Origin: JAGLQA01 sp023135565
GTDB lineage: Bacteria; Acidobacteriota; Aminicenantia; UBA2199
Assembly (NCBI GenBank): GCA_030639305.1
Contig: DAOWCY010000073.1
Location: 1-30,336, forward strand
DNA: 30,336 nucleotides
Direction: 5' to 3'
In this document: in pieces, positions 15,469-23,075 of the stretch
Layout of the letters: each line of letters starts with the position of its first letter
Numbering within the stretch: position 1 is the first letter of the stretch
Translations under genes and position numbers: made by a program
Notes under the pieces: generated by a model
What the model was told of the DNA's origin: nothing
Databases searched by the model: none
The model's input: only the letters and a program-made list of their open reading frames with translations

Positions 15469-17944
15469 CTATATCCTGGAAGCCTCTATGTCGCCCTGAC
15501 GCAAATGAACCACTATCTTGCTTACCCGGCCGGCGGCGTTTTTGATAAATGATAATTCACCTAAACCGTCCCGGGTAAAATATCTTGTCTGCGAACGGGG
15601 AAATAATTCACGCTCAGGCTGGCCGCCTATCCGAAGAAAAAGCCGCTTCCCTTTTTTGCTGATCTTAATAATTATGCCACCGCCTACCGCGGCTTTATAT
15701 TGCCCGGTATATGCTTTATATATTTTCGTATCTACTTTTGCCGGGCTGCGGTGATAGGCCCTTTCCCAGAAAGGGGAATTATCGATGGGTTCGGGCGGCC
15801 AGGCGATTTCTCCGGCTTCTTTTATATACAGATCGCCGTCTTCTTTCAGCAGGAAACCTTGCTTAATCAAGTCCCGTACCGCTTTTTTCACTTTTGCCAC
15901 ATAATCTTTTTTACCGGCATAACGGGCTTCTAACGAAGGCCGGGGGTCGCCGGTTTTTTTGCGTTCCGCTTCGGTTTTGGCAAAGGGCCAGAAAGAACCT
16001 ATAAAGCGGGATAAATACTGCGGCGCGCCAAATTCGGCCCGGCGCGGGTTCCAGCCCTGGTAGGTGCCCAGGGGAACCGCCAGTTCCGGCAGCCGGATAC
16101 CGCTGCCGGTGTTGCCGTCTTTGTCGAAATTGGGCACTAAGGTGATATAGGGTTCTCCCATTTGCGGCGGCACTACGGTGATAATGCCTTCAGTGCGGAA
16201 TTTATCGCCGTAATTCACCCGAGGCGGAGCGGCACAGCGGCCAGGATGCCTCATGCCGGGTATTTTGGGGAATTTTTTTTTGTGTTCGCCGGGGGCCAAA
16301 AGTTCGCCCCGGTCTAAACGGGGGTACATGCTGGGCGGCGGTTCATTGCCTTCGCTTGCCCAGCGGTCTAAAGCCAACAGCAGGGCGCGGGAGATAGGAT
16401 AGTGATAGATTATACCCTGGGAATGCTCATAGATATAGCGGCCCCTGGAAAAAGGAGCATAATGACCGGCCCCGGAGGTGAGATAGATACGCACTTTCTT
16501 ATGCAGCGGGGCGTCTTTTTTGCCTAATACGTCGGTATGAAGAAGAGAGGCGGAACGGGTCCAGTATTCCGCCTCATTGTTGGTAATCATAATATAAGGT
16601 ATCTTGCCTAATTTTTTAGCGATGGCCAGCACGTCGCCTTTTTCGCCGGTCAACGGATCGATCTGTTCGGACTTAAAATCTCCAGGCCCCTTATCGGCTG
16701 AGGACGCCAACCGCTCAACCTGGGGGACAAAATTAAAAGGGAAAAAATCAGCGGGCATATACTTGCCTTCTAAGTGGCTGCCCACATGAGTGGGACGGGC
16801 GAAACGGTGATTAAAACTGCCTTTGCCTGCTCCACCCACATGTATCCCGGCACCGTCGATCACCATGCGCCCGGCTTCGTCCACGTGAAAACCCTGGTAG
16901 ATCATGTGGGTAATGAAACGTCCCGATTGAGAAACCCCGAAGATATAGACTTTTTCTACAGTTGGAGTTAACTTGCCGCCGCTGTCTACAGCCATGGGAT
17001 TGGGGCGGGCGCTGCCGTCTTTCGTTTCAAAGCGGAAAAAGGAGATGGAGTCCCGCGTTGCGGCCAGCCCCAAACCCACGATGCGCGGGTCTTTGACCGG
17101 GTAAACCAGTTCGTAGATGCGGCCCGGTTCAAAGCCCGTTTCCATGTAGATAAAAGTAGGATCGGGGACGATTTTTTTGCCTTCTAACCGGGCGAATTGC
17201 CACTGTTCTAAGGGGATCAAGGTTCTTTTGCCCATGGGTTCATCGCGCACCGTAAAACGGCATTTGCTCCTGTTTTTCATGTCTATCACCGGGTAGCAGC
17301 GGCTGTTCCCCCAGGAGACCGGTTCGCTTTTGCTTTTTTGGTCTCTATCGAAAAGCACGATTTCGGCGGCGATCCGCTGGCTGATAGGTTGGCCGTTTTT
17401 CGTGGCAATAGGTAAATCCAACTGCAGCCGTCCACCGCCGGGGCGGACGTCCCAGTTCCATTCGGCAGTCAGAATCGAGTAGCCGTGCTTCATCAAAAAA
17501 CCATTAACCGGCACTGCCCGGGTCTTTTTCGCTGTTCACCCAGCCGCCGTCGTCGTTCAAAGCGCCTAAAGCCACTATACCGCCCCGGTTGGTGACGTCG
17601 AAAAGCAAACGCCCACTGCCTTTTTTTAAATCCAGCGGTTTTAGGAGGACAAAATCCCCGGAAAAGCAGACGTTGCCGTTTTTGTCCCGGGGCGCGTATT
17701 TTAGGTCCACGATGCGGGCATTAGCCGGGTTAGCAGGATCGACGCAGTAGTGCAGTTTGCCCCTGATGGTTTCGTAAGCGCCCACTTTGCCGAATTCTTT
17801 GCCTCCGGCAAATGCCCCGCGGAAAGTGATCTCCATGCCGGTCACTTTTGCCAGGCCGGGCCGGGCCGGGAAAGATAAACAGAGAGTAAAGACTATGAAT
17901 CCGCAAATAAAACTTTTTTTTCCAATCGGGAATATGTTTCGCAT
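15469..17944 (-). pseudogene. Secreted alpha/beta hydrolase (PF20091-like) with DUF3471-like tail, split by a one-base frameshift
   Basis: Two overlapping frames together make one protein of about 825 residues. The first (17944-17504) has a signal peptide (ending ARPGLA) and the family block VDPANPANARIVDLKYAPRD, and ends DPGSAG. The second (17514-15469) continues NGFLMKHGYSILTAEWNWDV. At 17503-17508 the minus strand reads GGT TAA TGG where GGT AAT GGT would keep the family sequence SAGNGFLM, so one extra T breaks the frame. The nucleophile elbow GVSQSGRF is in the second frame (its Ser195). The last about 85 residues resemble a DUF3471 beta-domain, an unusual addition. AGGAGG precedes the ATG at 17944. 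Whether the shift is real, a sequencing error or bypassed is open; a GTG at 17514 could allow reinitiation. Confidence 0.8.
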
Positions 17945-18049
17945 GTAAACCTCCTCATATATTTAAGTATATATATGAATACGTTTTGTAGGCGACAAAG
18001 TTTTGCGGGATATCAATGGGGACATACCCTCAACAAAAGTTTTGTTCAA

Positions 18050-18215
18050 CCCCACATGCGTGGGGGAGCGTTTAGCTGCTTCGCAGCAGGGGTGAGAATA
18101 ACGCTTTTCGCTTTTTAAACCAAAAGTTTTGTTCAAACTTTTTTGAAGGTGCGGTGTGCCGCGGCCCCCAACTTCAATTTAATGGGGGCGTCCCCCGGCA
18201 GGGCCGCCGGAGGCA
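18050..18215. repeat. Dispersed modular repeat, site 7 (diverged, with insertion)
   Basis: This copy has a diverged unit (ccccacatgcgtgggg, agctgcttcgcagcagggg, aaaagttttgttcaaac). About 40 bp containing ggtgcggtgtgccgcgg are inserted before the end module cccccggcagggccgccgg, which ends near 18213. It sits between the divergent hydrolase and PLD-nuclease genes and, with the promoter below, accounts for the gap 17945-18270. Position 17945-18049 otherwise shows nothing I recognise. Confidence 0.75.
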
Positions 18216-18236
18216 AAGTAATTTCATAGTAGACTC

Positions 18237-18265
18237 TTGACAAAGGAAATGCCTTTTGATAGATT
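18237..18265 (+). promoter_or_regulatory. Promoter of the PLD-type nuclease gene
   Basis: TTGACA (18237-18242, a perfect -35) and TAGATT (18260-18265) are separated by 17 bases. The predicted start of transcription is at about 18271-18273, on the ATG at 18271, which would make the message leaderless. Confidence 0.55.
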
Positions 18266-18270
18266 ACTAT

Positions 18271-18969
18271 ATGACCGAATCCAACACCGATATTATAAAA
18301 AAATTAACCGGGATTTTCGAAAAAACCTTCGCGGATAAATCTTTCAGCCGCGGAGAAAAACAAGCAGTCGCCCAACTGCTGGAACAAGATTATAAACTCG
18401 ATAAAGAACAAAGAGACCTGCTGAGGAGCAAAATCTTCGATATCGCCCGGCAGGAAGTAGACCGGCGCGGGAAAGCAGTCGTCGATTGGTTGGAAACAGC
18501 CGCTAAACTCCTGATTAATCGCGGCGATACGAAGGTTTATTTCAGCCCGGTCAGCCGCTGCCGGCAGAGGATTATCGACCTTTTAGATAATGCGCTGTCT
18601 GCTGTGGATATTTGTGTTTTTACGATTAGCGACGACCCTATAGCCGCCGCCCTGCTGGGTTGTAAAAAACGCGGCGTTAAAGTGCGCATCATTACCGACG
18701 ATGAAAAAATCAACGACTATGGTTCCGATATTAAAAAATTGGCGGCAGCCGGGATCCCGGTGCGCATGGACAACTCAGTACACCATATGCACCATAAGTT
18801 CGCCCTCTTCGATAAGCGCCGGGTACTGACAGGCAGCTATAACTGGACCCGCAGCGTAGCCGAAGAAAACCAGGAGAACATCCTGGTCACCGACGATAAA
18901 CAGGCTGTGATTGCTTTCAGGGACGAGTTCGAGAGACTGTGGGCCAACATGGAGCCATTCGTCGATTGA
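18271..18969 (+). CDS. PLD-superfamily nuclease-like protein, single HKD motif
   Basis: This is a 232-residue protein. Residues 1-85 are a charged helical region of unknown role. Residues about 88-230 form one phospholipase-D-type domain: KVYFSPVSRCRQRIIDLLDNA, VDICVFTISDDPIAAALLGCKKRGVKVRIITDD, and the catalytic HHKFALFDKRRVLTGSYNWT with His174, Lys176 and Asp181 of the H-x-K-x4-D motif. One motif per chain means it must dimerise, as in Nuc-type endonucleases. No signal peptide is present. The ATG at 18271 lies at the predicted transcript start. A TTG at 18256 with AAAGGAAAT upstream would add five residues and give a normal ribosome site if transcription began further upstream. The substrate is not evident. 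Confidence 0.85.
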   Translation: MTESNTDIIKKLTGIFEKTFADKSFSRGEKQAVAQLLEQDYKLDKEQRDLLRSKIFDIARQEVDRRGKAVVDWLETAAKLLINRGDTKVYFSPVSRCRQRIIDLLDNALSAVDICVFTISDDPIAAALLGCKKRGVKVRIITDDEKINDYGSDIKKLAAAGIPVRMDNSVHHMHHKFALFDKRRVLTGSYNWTRSVAEENQENILVTDDKQAVIAFRDEFERLWANMEPFVD

Positions 18970-18975
18970 AAATAT

Positions 18976-19120
18976 TGCCTCCGCCGGCCCCTGCCGGGGG
19001 CCAAACTTTTGAAAAAGTTTGATCAAAACTTCTTATGATTTAAAATCAAAAGCGCTCACACGCTGACCCTGCCGCGAAGCGGCTAATAGGGTGGGGGCGG
19101 CGCACCCCCCACGTGGTGGG
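18976..19120. repeat. Dispersed modular repeat, site 8
   Basis: An end module (cctccgccggcccctgccgg) plus one unit (cttttgaaaaagtttgatc, aagcgctcacacgctg, gccgcgaagcggc) ends with a GC-rich extra hairpin (ggggg...ccccc) and cacgtggtggg. It fills the convergent gap between the nuclease and thymidine kinase genes and could terminate both transcripts. Confidence 0.85.
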
Positions 19121-19122
19121 CC

Positions 19123-19692
19123 TTATTTGAGGGGTATCTTTTGGGCGTAACACCTGCGGCAGGTAGACACATACTTGTCATTGCCGCCGATCTCTACCTG
19201 CGGCCCTTCACTGACCGGTTCGCCATCTTTGAATTTGATCAGCATGGTGGCTTTCTTTTGACAATACCAGCACACCGCTTTTATCTCTTCGATCTTGTCG
19301 GCAAAAAGAAGCAGCGCCTCACTACCGGGAAATAACCGGTTACGATAGTCGTTTTTTAAACCGTAAACGATCACCGGGATATTCAATTCATCAACAATAC
19401 GAGTCAGAACAACCACCTGCTCCCGGCTGAGAAACTGCCCTTCATCCACTAATACACAGTCAGGTTTCTTCTCTTTGGCGATTTTATACATATCGTTATT
19501 CTCACCGCATATGAGCGCATCCCGCTGGAATCCCATTCGAGAGGTGATTTTCCCCCTGCCGTAGCGGTCGTCGATAGATGGAGTGAAAAGCGCTGCACTC
19601 TTGTTCTGCTCCTCATAGTTATGGGCTATTTTCAGGATCTCCGTGGATTTCCCGGCATTCATGGTGGAATATCTAAAATAAAGCTGCGCCAT
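19123..19692 (-). CDS. tdk: Thymidine kinase, type II
   Basis: The 189-residue enzyme phosphorylates thymidine for dTMP salvage. It has the family start MAQLYFRYSTMNAGKSTEIL with the P-loop at residues 9-17, the catalytic glutamate in LVDEGQFLS (Glu84), the lasso-region TCRRC, and zinc cysteines Cys141, Cys144, Cys178 and Cys181. Length is normal. Its ribosome site (AAGGAG) lies inside the last codons of the upstream nucleotidase gene, which stops two bases before this ATG. The two are therefore tightly coupled, although one makes nucleoside monophosphates and the other removes phosphate from them. Confidence 0.97.
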   Translation of the reverse strand: MAQLYFRYSTMNAGKSTEILKIAHNYEEQNKSAALFTPSIDDRYGRGKITSRMGFQRDALICGENNDMYKIAKEKKPDCVLVDEGQFLSREQVVVLTRIVDELNIPVIVYGLKNDYRNRLFPGSEALLLFADKIEEIKAVCWYCQKKATMLIKFKDGEPVSEGPQVEIGGNDKYVSTCRRCYAQKIPLK

Positions 19693-19694
19693 GT

Positions 19695-21197
19695 CTATTT
19701 CTCCTTATTTTTTTGCCCCGCCAAAGCTGTACGAATTCTCTCTTCATCGAGACCTTCGGTTACATTTTTTTCCTGCTGAAGGTATTGGATAAAGGTCTCT
19801 GCTATCGTTGTATCGAGCGATTTACCGGCGTCCCGGTGCTTGAATTTGTAGGCGCTGACAAGATAATCGTTTATGCCAACTTTATAGGTTTTGTTTTTAT
19901 CTAAAGGTTTGCCGTTCATCAGGCGGACGTCTACGCTTATGAATCTCTTCTGCGCCGTATGCTTGACCGTGTATGTGATCCCCGATACATAAAGCTCCAC
20001 GTGATTGAAGCGTTCAAAATCATACCTGAAGATGCCCTCGATCTCAGCGGGGGTCATCTCGATCGAAACGATATCATTGCCGAAAGGAAGCAGGGTGTAA
20101 ATATCTTTCAGCCGCACATCTTTAGGCAGCCTCCCGGACCGTGTGCCGCCGCGATTGTGAATCCCGATATCTAAATGATGAATCTTCCTTAGGGCATCGG
20201 TGATAAGGTTGCCCAATAGGTCCTCCCCTTTCACTGGCCCGGGCAGGGTGGTCAACACCCGGTTTAAACGGGGATTATTGTTAAAAGCTGTAATCTTCTC
20301 TTTTATCCCGGGGATTTCACCTTTAATGTCTTCTACTTTGATTAGACTCGACTTTTTGCCGGTTATTTTGCCGTCTTTTATGGTTATATCGACGCGGCCT
20401 ATGTAACGGGCATAGGACCCGGCCTGGGTTATTAATACATCATTGATAGTAACCGGGTTCACCATCAGGGTGTGGGAGTGACCGCCGATGATGATATCTA
20501 ATTCACCCATCTCCCGGGCCAGTTTTTCGTCGCTCATATATCCTAAATGGGAGAGGGCGATAAATACATCGCTCTTATCTTTTAGAAAACGGTAGTTTTT
20601 GGCTGTGTCTACGCCATAAGAAAAAGTCAGTCCTTTAATTTTTGCCGGGTGGGTGCTGGGAATCCCGGTTCTCCGGCTGATCTGGACCAAACCTAACAGG
20701 GCGATCCTGATGCCCTCTTTCGTTTTCAAAATAACGTAGGGTTTGGGCTGGGGGATGATCGCACCTGCGGGGACAGCGATATTGGCGCAGATGATCGGAA
20801 AATTTGCTTCCTGCATAAACTTTTTTAAAAGTTCCTGGCCGTAATCGAACTCATGGTTTCCTAAGGTCAGGACATCGGTTCCCGACAGGTTCAGCACTGC
20901 CCGCATGGGTTCGCCTTTGGGTTCGTATTGGTCTACGATAGGATTGCCGCTGAAATTATCCCCGGCATTAACAAAAAATACGTTGGGGTTTTCCTGCTTT
21001 TCTTTTTTTATCAGGTAGGCAATCCTGGCGAAATTGTCGATGCGGGAGTGGGCATCGTTTATATGAAAGATAGTGATTTCGGTTTCAGCATCCTGTCGGT
21101 TTGCCGGGCAGTTCACTGCCCCGCTGAATAAGAACAGGATTAGTAAAACCGCGGCCGGGTTTGCTATTGTTCTAAATTTACTTTTTTTTCTATTCAT
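19695..21197 (-). CDS. Exported 5'-nucleotidase / bifunctional metallophosphatase (UshA-like)
   Basis: This is a 500-residue protein with a hydrophobic export signal (residues 14-29) ending in Cys30. The SGAVNC context is a poor lipobox, so it is either a lipoprotein or cleaved. The metallophosphatase domain (about 39-290) has FHINDAHS (Asp48, His50), NAGDNF, GNHEFD and GGHSHT metal motifs. The C-terminal nucleotidase domain (about 315-490) carries NRGGTRSG and LLPFGNDIVSIEM. It would dephosphorylate external nucleotides so nucleosides can be imported. Genes on either side, the 65-residue protein and thymidine kinase, are on the same strand with gaps of 31 and 2 bases. This suggests a nucleoside scavenging operon. 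GGAGGT precedes the ATG. Confidence 0.92.
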   Translation of the reverse strand: MNRKKSKFRTIANPAAVLLILFLFSGAVNCPANRQDAETEITIFHINDAHSRIDNFARIAYLIKKEKQENPNVFFVNAGDNFSGNPIVDQYEPKGEPMRAVLNLSGTDVLTLGNHEFDYGQELLKKFMQEANFPIICANIAVPAGAIIPQPKPYVILKTKEGIRIALLGLVQISRRTGIPSTHPAKIKGLTFSYGVDTAKNYRFLKDKSDVFIALSHLGYMSDEKLAREMGELDIIIGGHSHTLMVNPVTINDVLITQAGSYARYIGRVDITIKDGKITGKKSSLIKVEDIKGEIPGIKEKITAFNNNPRLNRVLTTLPGPVKGEDLLGNLITDALRKIHHLDIGIHNRGGTRSGRLPKDVRLKDIYTLLPFGNDIVSIEMTPAEIEGIFRYDFERFNHVELYVSGITYTVKHTAQKRFISVDVRLMNGKPLDKNKTYKVGINDYLVSAYKFKHRDAGKSLDTTIAETFIQYLQQEKNVTEGLDEERIRTALAGQKNKEK

Positions 21198-21228
21198 CGC
21201 TTACCTCCAGGTAGGCTTCTTTTTGGAA

Positions 21229-21426
21229 TTATAGTTCCTTTATAAAAAGGACGCTGCCGTCCGACAACTCACCCTCTAAATCCACCGGGTTATCGTTTTT
21301 GTCCACCACTTTTTTTTCCCCGGCCTGTACTGCCCGGCACTCCTCTTCCGAGTACTTCAGCAGCCCGTTTTCAACCCGGGCGCCGTCGAAAATTTCGATC
21401 TCTTTTTCATTAATCGTTATCACCAT
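21229..21426 (-). CDS. Small conserved-looking protein, first gene of the nucleotidase operon
   Basis: This is a 65-residue acidic protein (MVITINEKEIEIFDGARVENGLLKYSEEECRAVQAGEKKVVDKNDNPVDLEGELSDGSVLFIKEL). The beta-hairpin start, a central helix and the final GELSDGSVLFIKEL segment are reminiscent of small beta-grasp proteins, but I do not recognise a named family and no terminal GG is present. AAGGAG lies 8 bases before the ATG. It precedes the 5'-nucleotidase by 31 bases. A 37-bp element shared with the ammonia-lyase gene lies just upstream. Confidence 0.7.
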   Translation of the reverse strand: MVITINEKEIEIFDGARVENGLLKYSEEECRAVQAGEKKVVDKNDNPVDLEGELSDGSVLFIKEL

Positions 21427-21442
21427 GGCTATTACTCCTTTT

Positions 21443-21479
21443 GCCGTTACTCAGCGGTAAAAAGCAGCATGTTTTACAC
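21443..21479 (-). promoter_or_regulatory. 37-bp element shared with the ammonia-lyase upstream region (copy 1)
   Basis: This segment, 17-53 bases before the start codon, matches 28250-28286 at 27 of 37 positions without gaps. The conserved core contains TTAC and GTAA half-sites around a GC spacer, and a terminal TTTACAC. A further exact 14-base match, cggtaaaaagcagc, is at 28495-28508. It could be an operator or RNA element; I know of no match. Confidence 0.4.
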
Positions 21480-21489
21480 AGTGCAGATT

Positions 21490-21886
21490 CCCACCGCGGG
21501 CGGTTTTTTTTTAGCTTCGTCTTAAAACATCGTTTTTAAAGCGTAAAACAAATTATAATTGACCTGCCTAAAAAAGTCAAAGAAGAAGTTTGAAAACAGC
21601 CCGTTTTTGATGGGAGAATATCCCTCGCTTGCCTTTATGGTGAATTAAATTGTTTTTTTTGATACTATCTCTTGCAAAAAAGTTTTTTTTATTTTAATAT
21701 ATACTCCATGAGATATAAAACAAGCTCGCTCTCCCTCCCGGCAAGAGAGAGAGGTATTTATCTTTCAATGCAAAAGAGGGCAGCATCTTTTTTTTATGTA
21801 TGTACCCGGAACAACAGTGACGAAAAAAAAGTTTGTGTTTTGGCAAACTTTTACAAAATATCAATTAAAAAGCCAAGGAGGCCATT
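21490..21886 (+). promoter_or_regulatory. Promoter and long leader of the small membrane protein genes
   Basis: The 460-bp gap 21427-21886 holds no convincing gene. TTGCAA (21672-21677) and TAATAT (21695-21700) with 17-base spacing form a good promoter, giving a leader of about 180 bases. Within it a perfect 9-bp hairpin (aaaagtttg 21827-21835, caaactttt 21844-21852) stands 35 bases before the start codon, and a pyrimidine/purine tract (ctctccctcccgg then gagagagag) lies near 21735. A 4-bp stem with a T-run at 21493-21512 could be a weak terminator. Confidence 0.45.
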
Positions 21887-22057
21887 ATGAGGCTTACACC
21901 ACCCAAAAAAATCGTTTTTATGATTTCTTTACTGCTTGTCATTCTTAGCGTAGTTGCACACTTTGTCAACATTCCCGTTGCAACCCAGTACCAATACTGG
22001 ATATTGTTAATCGGCTGGGCTTTTCTTGCCGCCGGTGTAGCGTTAAAAGGCTTTTAG
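21887..22057 (+). CDS. Small two-helix membrane protein (paralogue 1)
   Basis: The 56-residue protein (MRLTPPKKIVFMISLLLVIL, then VVAHFVNIP, ATQYQYWILLIGWAFLAAGVALKGF) has two membrane helices at about 8-26 and 35-53, joined by a short NIP turn. AAGGAGG lies 5 bases before the ATG. It resembles the small hypothetical inner-membrane proteins of many bacteria with a K-LSAPKK-like start and a final LLALG-LLKGL. Function is unknown. The next gene is 37 of 56 residues identical, and the intergenic stretch is also duplicated. Confidence 0.75.
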   Translation: MRLTPPKKIVFMISLLLVILSVVAHFVNIPVATQYQYWILLIGWAFLAAGVALKGF

Positions 22058-22150
22058 CTTAGCCTGAGTCAGTTCTTCCTCTTTTTCCCCGCGGCGTATG
22101 TCCCACCTGGGCTGCGCCCGCGGGGGAGGAGGAAGTAAGATGAGGTCTTT

Positions 22151-22321
22151 ATGAAACTTTCAGCGCCCAATAAAATCTTTTTTGTTATTTCCTTACTATT
22201 TGTTATCATTAGTTTGGTCGCACACTTTGTCAACATCCCCTATGCAACCCGGTACCACTACTGGATCATGTTATGCGGTTGGACATTTCTTGCAGCAGGT
22301 GTTACAGCTAAGGATTTATAG
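22151..22321 (+). CDS. Small two-helix membrane protein (paralogue 2)
   Basis: The 56-residue protein (MKLSAPNKIFFVISLLFVII, then SLVAHFVNIP, ATRYHYWIMLCGWTFLAAGVTAKDL) is of equal length and 66% identical to the preceding product, with the same two-helix plan. GAGG lies about 6 bases before the ATG at 22151; a nearer-upstream ATG at 22140 is followed by a stop after four codons. The copy is slightly more diverged at its C-terminus, where KDL replaces the usual KGF/KGL. Confidence 0.72.
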   Translation: MKLSAPNKIFFVISLLFVIISLVAHFVNIPYATRYHYWIMLCGWTFLAAGVTAKDL

Positions 22322-22419
22322 TCCGGCTTATTAATTTTTCTTTTTTTTCCCGAGGCATATATCCCACCCGGACTGCGTTTGCGGGGGAAAAGAGGACTAC
22401 CGGAGCGCAGGAGGAAGCA

Positions 22420-22839
22420 GTGAAAAAAACAGCGGCGGTTTTTATAGTTTGTATCCTGATCGCAGGTCTATCCGGCTTTTCCGGATGTAAGACGGGCGCC
22501 GCGGACGGGATATTGACAGGCGTCAAATGGATACTGGAAGCCATTCGCTATGCGCCCGCGAATATCGTACCAATCGAGAAAACCTTTTCCCTGCTGTTTC
22601 AAAAGAATGGCGCAGTGGATATGGAGGTAGATTGTAATTTTTGCGGCGGCACTTACCTAACCGGCGGGAACAATGCGATAACGATTTATACCGGCAACTG
22701 TACGGAAGCCTACTGCGGCGATGATTCGAAAGATACGGACTTTCATGCCGCTTTAAACAGCGCTTCACAATATGAAATCGAAAACAATAGACTGATAATT
22801 TACTTCGATAACGGCAGTTTAGAGTTTACTTCCCGATGA
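22420..22839 (+). CDS. META/HslJ-like lipoprotein
   Basis: The 139-residue protein starts with GTG at 22420 after AGGAGGAAGCA. Residues 1-22 are a lipoprotein signal with the lipobox GFSGC (Cys23). The mature part fits the small META-domain plan: GVKWILEAIRYA, FSLLFQKNGAVDMEVDCNFCGGTYL, ending NNRLIIYFDNGSLEFTSR. META proteins are small envelope-associated folds of unclear function. Cys67, Cys70, Cys94 and Cys99 could form disulfides. It follows the two small membrane protein genes and probably shares their promoter. The 236 bp after it show no gene I can support. Confidence 0.75.
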   Translation: MKKTAAVFIVCILIAGLSGFSGCKTGAADGILTGVKWILEAIRYAPANIVPIEKTFSLLFQKNGAVDMEVDCNFCGGTYLTGGNNAITIYTGNCTEAYCGDDSKDTDFHAALNSASQYEIENNRLIIYFDNGSLEFTSR

Positions 22840-23075
22840 AGCCTTTATCGTTTGATTTTTAGTCCGTTTTTTACTTATACTTTGTGAAAGATCGCTGAAA
22901 AAACAAACTTTCCGGTGGGGCTAACACACCCCGCTTCCGCATTCCTCGTACCTCGAAATTCGGAACCACCTCCTGGCAAGTCTCAAGAGGGGAATGTGCT
23001 CGTAGAACTCTCAGAGAGCTATCAAGAAAGCCCCTCATAGACTGGAAACGCCGCCCCCGTCTGCCAACCTGGTTT

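Larger units (their letters stand above)
21887..22419 (+). repeat. Tandem duplication, unit of about 264 bp
   Basis: Starts at 21887 and 22151 are 264 bp apart. The duplicated unit includes the gene and the intergenic part after it: ttttccccgcggcgtatgtc... at 22085 and ttttcccgaggcatatatcc... at 22346 align. Each intergenic copy keeps a hairpin (ccccgcg...cgcgggg and ttttcccg...cgggggaaaa) and ends in a ggagga-type ribosome site for the following gene. Confidence 0.75.

Noticed and set aside
21424..21460. 12-codon plus-strand ORF at the nucleotidase operon start
   Set aside because: No ribosome site and it only mirrors the start region of the minus-strand gene.
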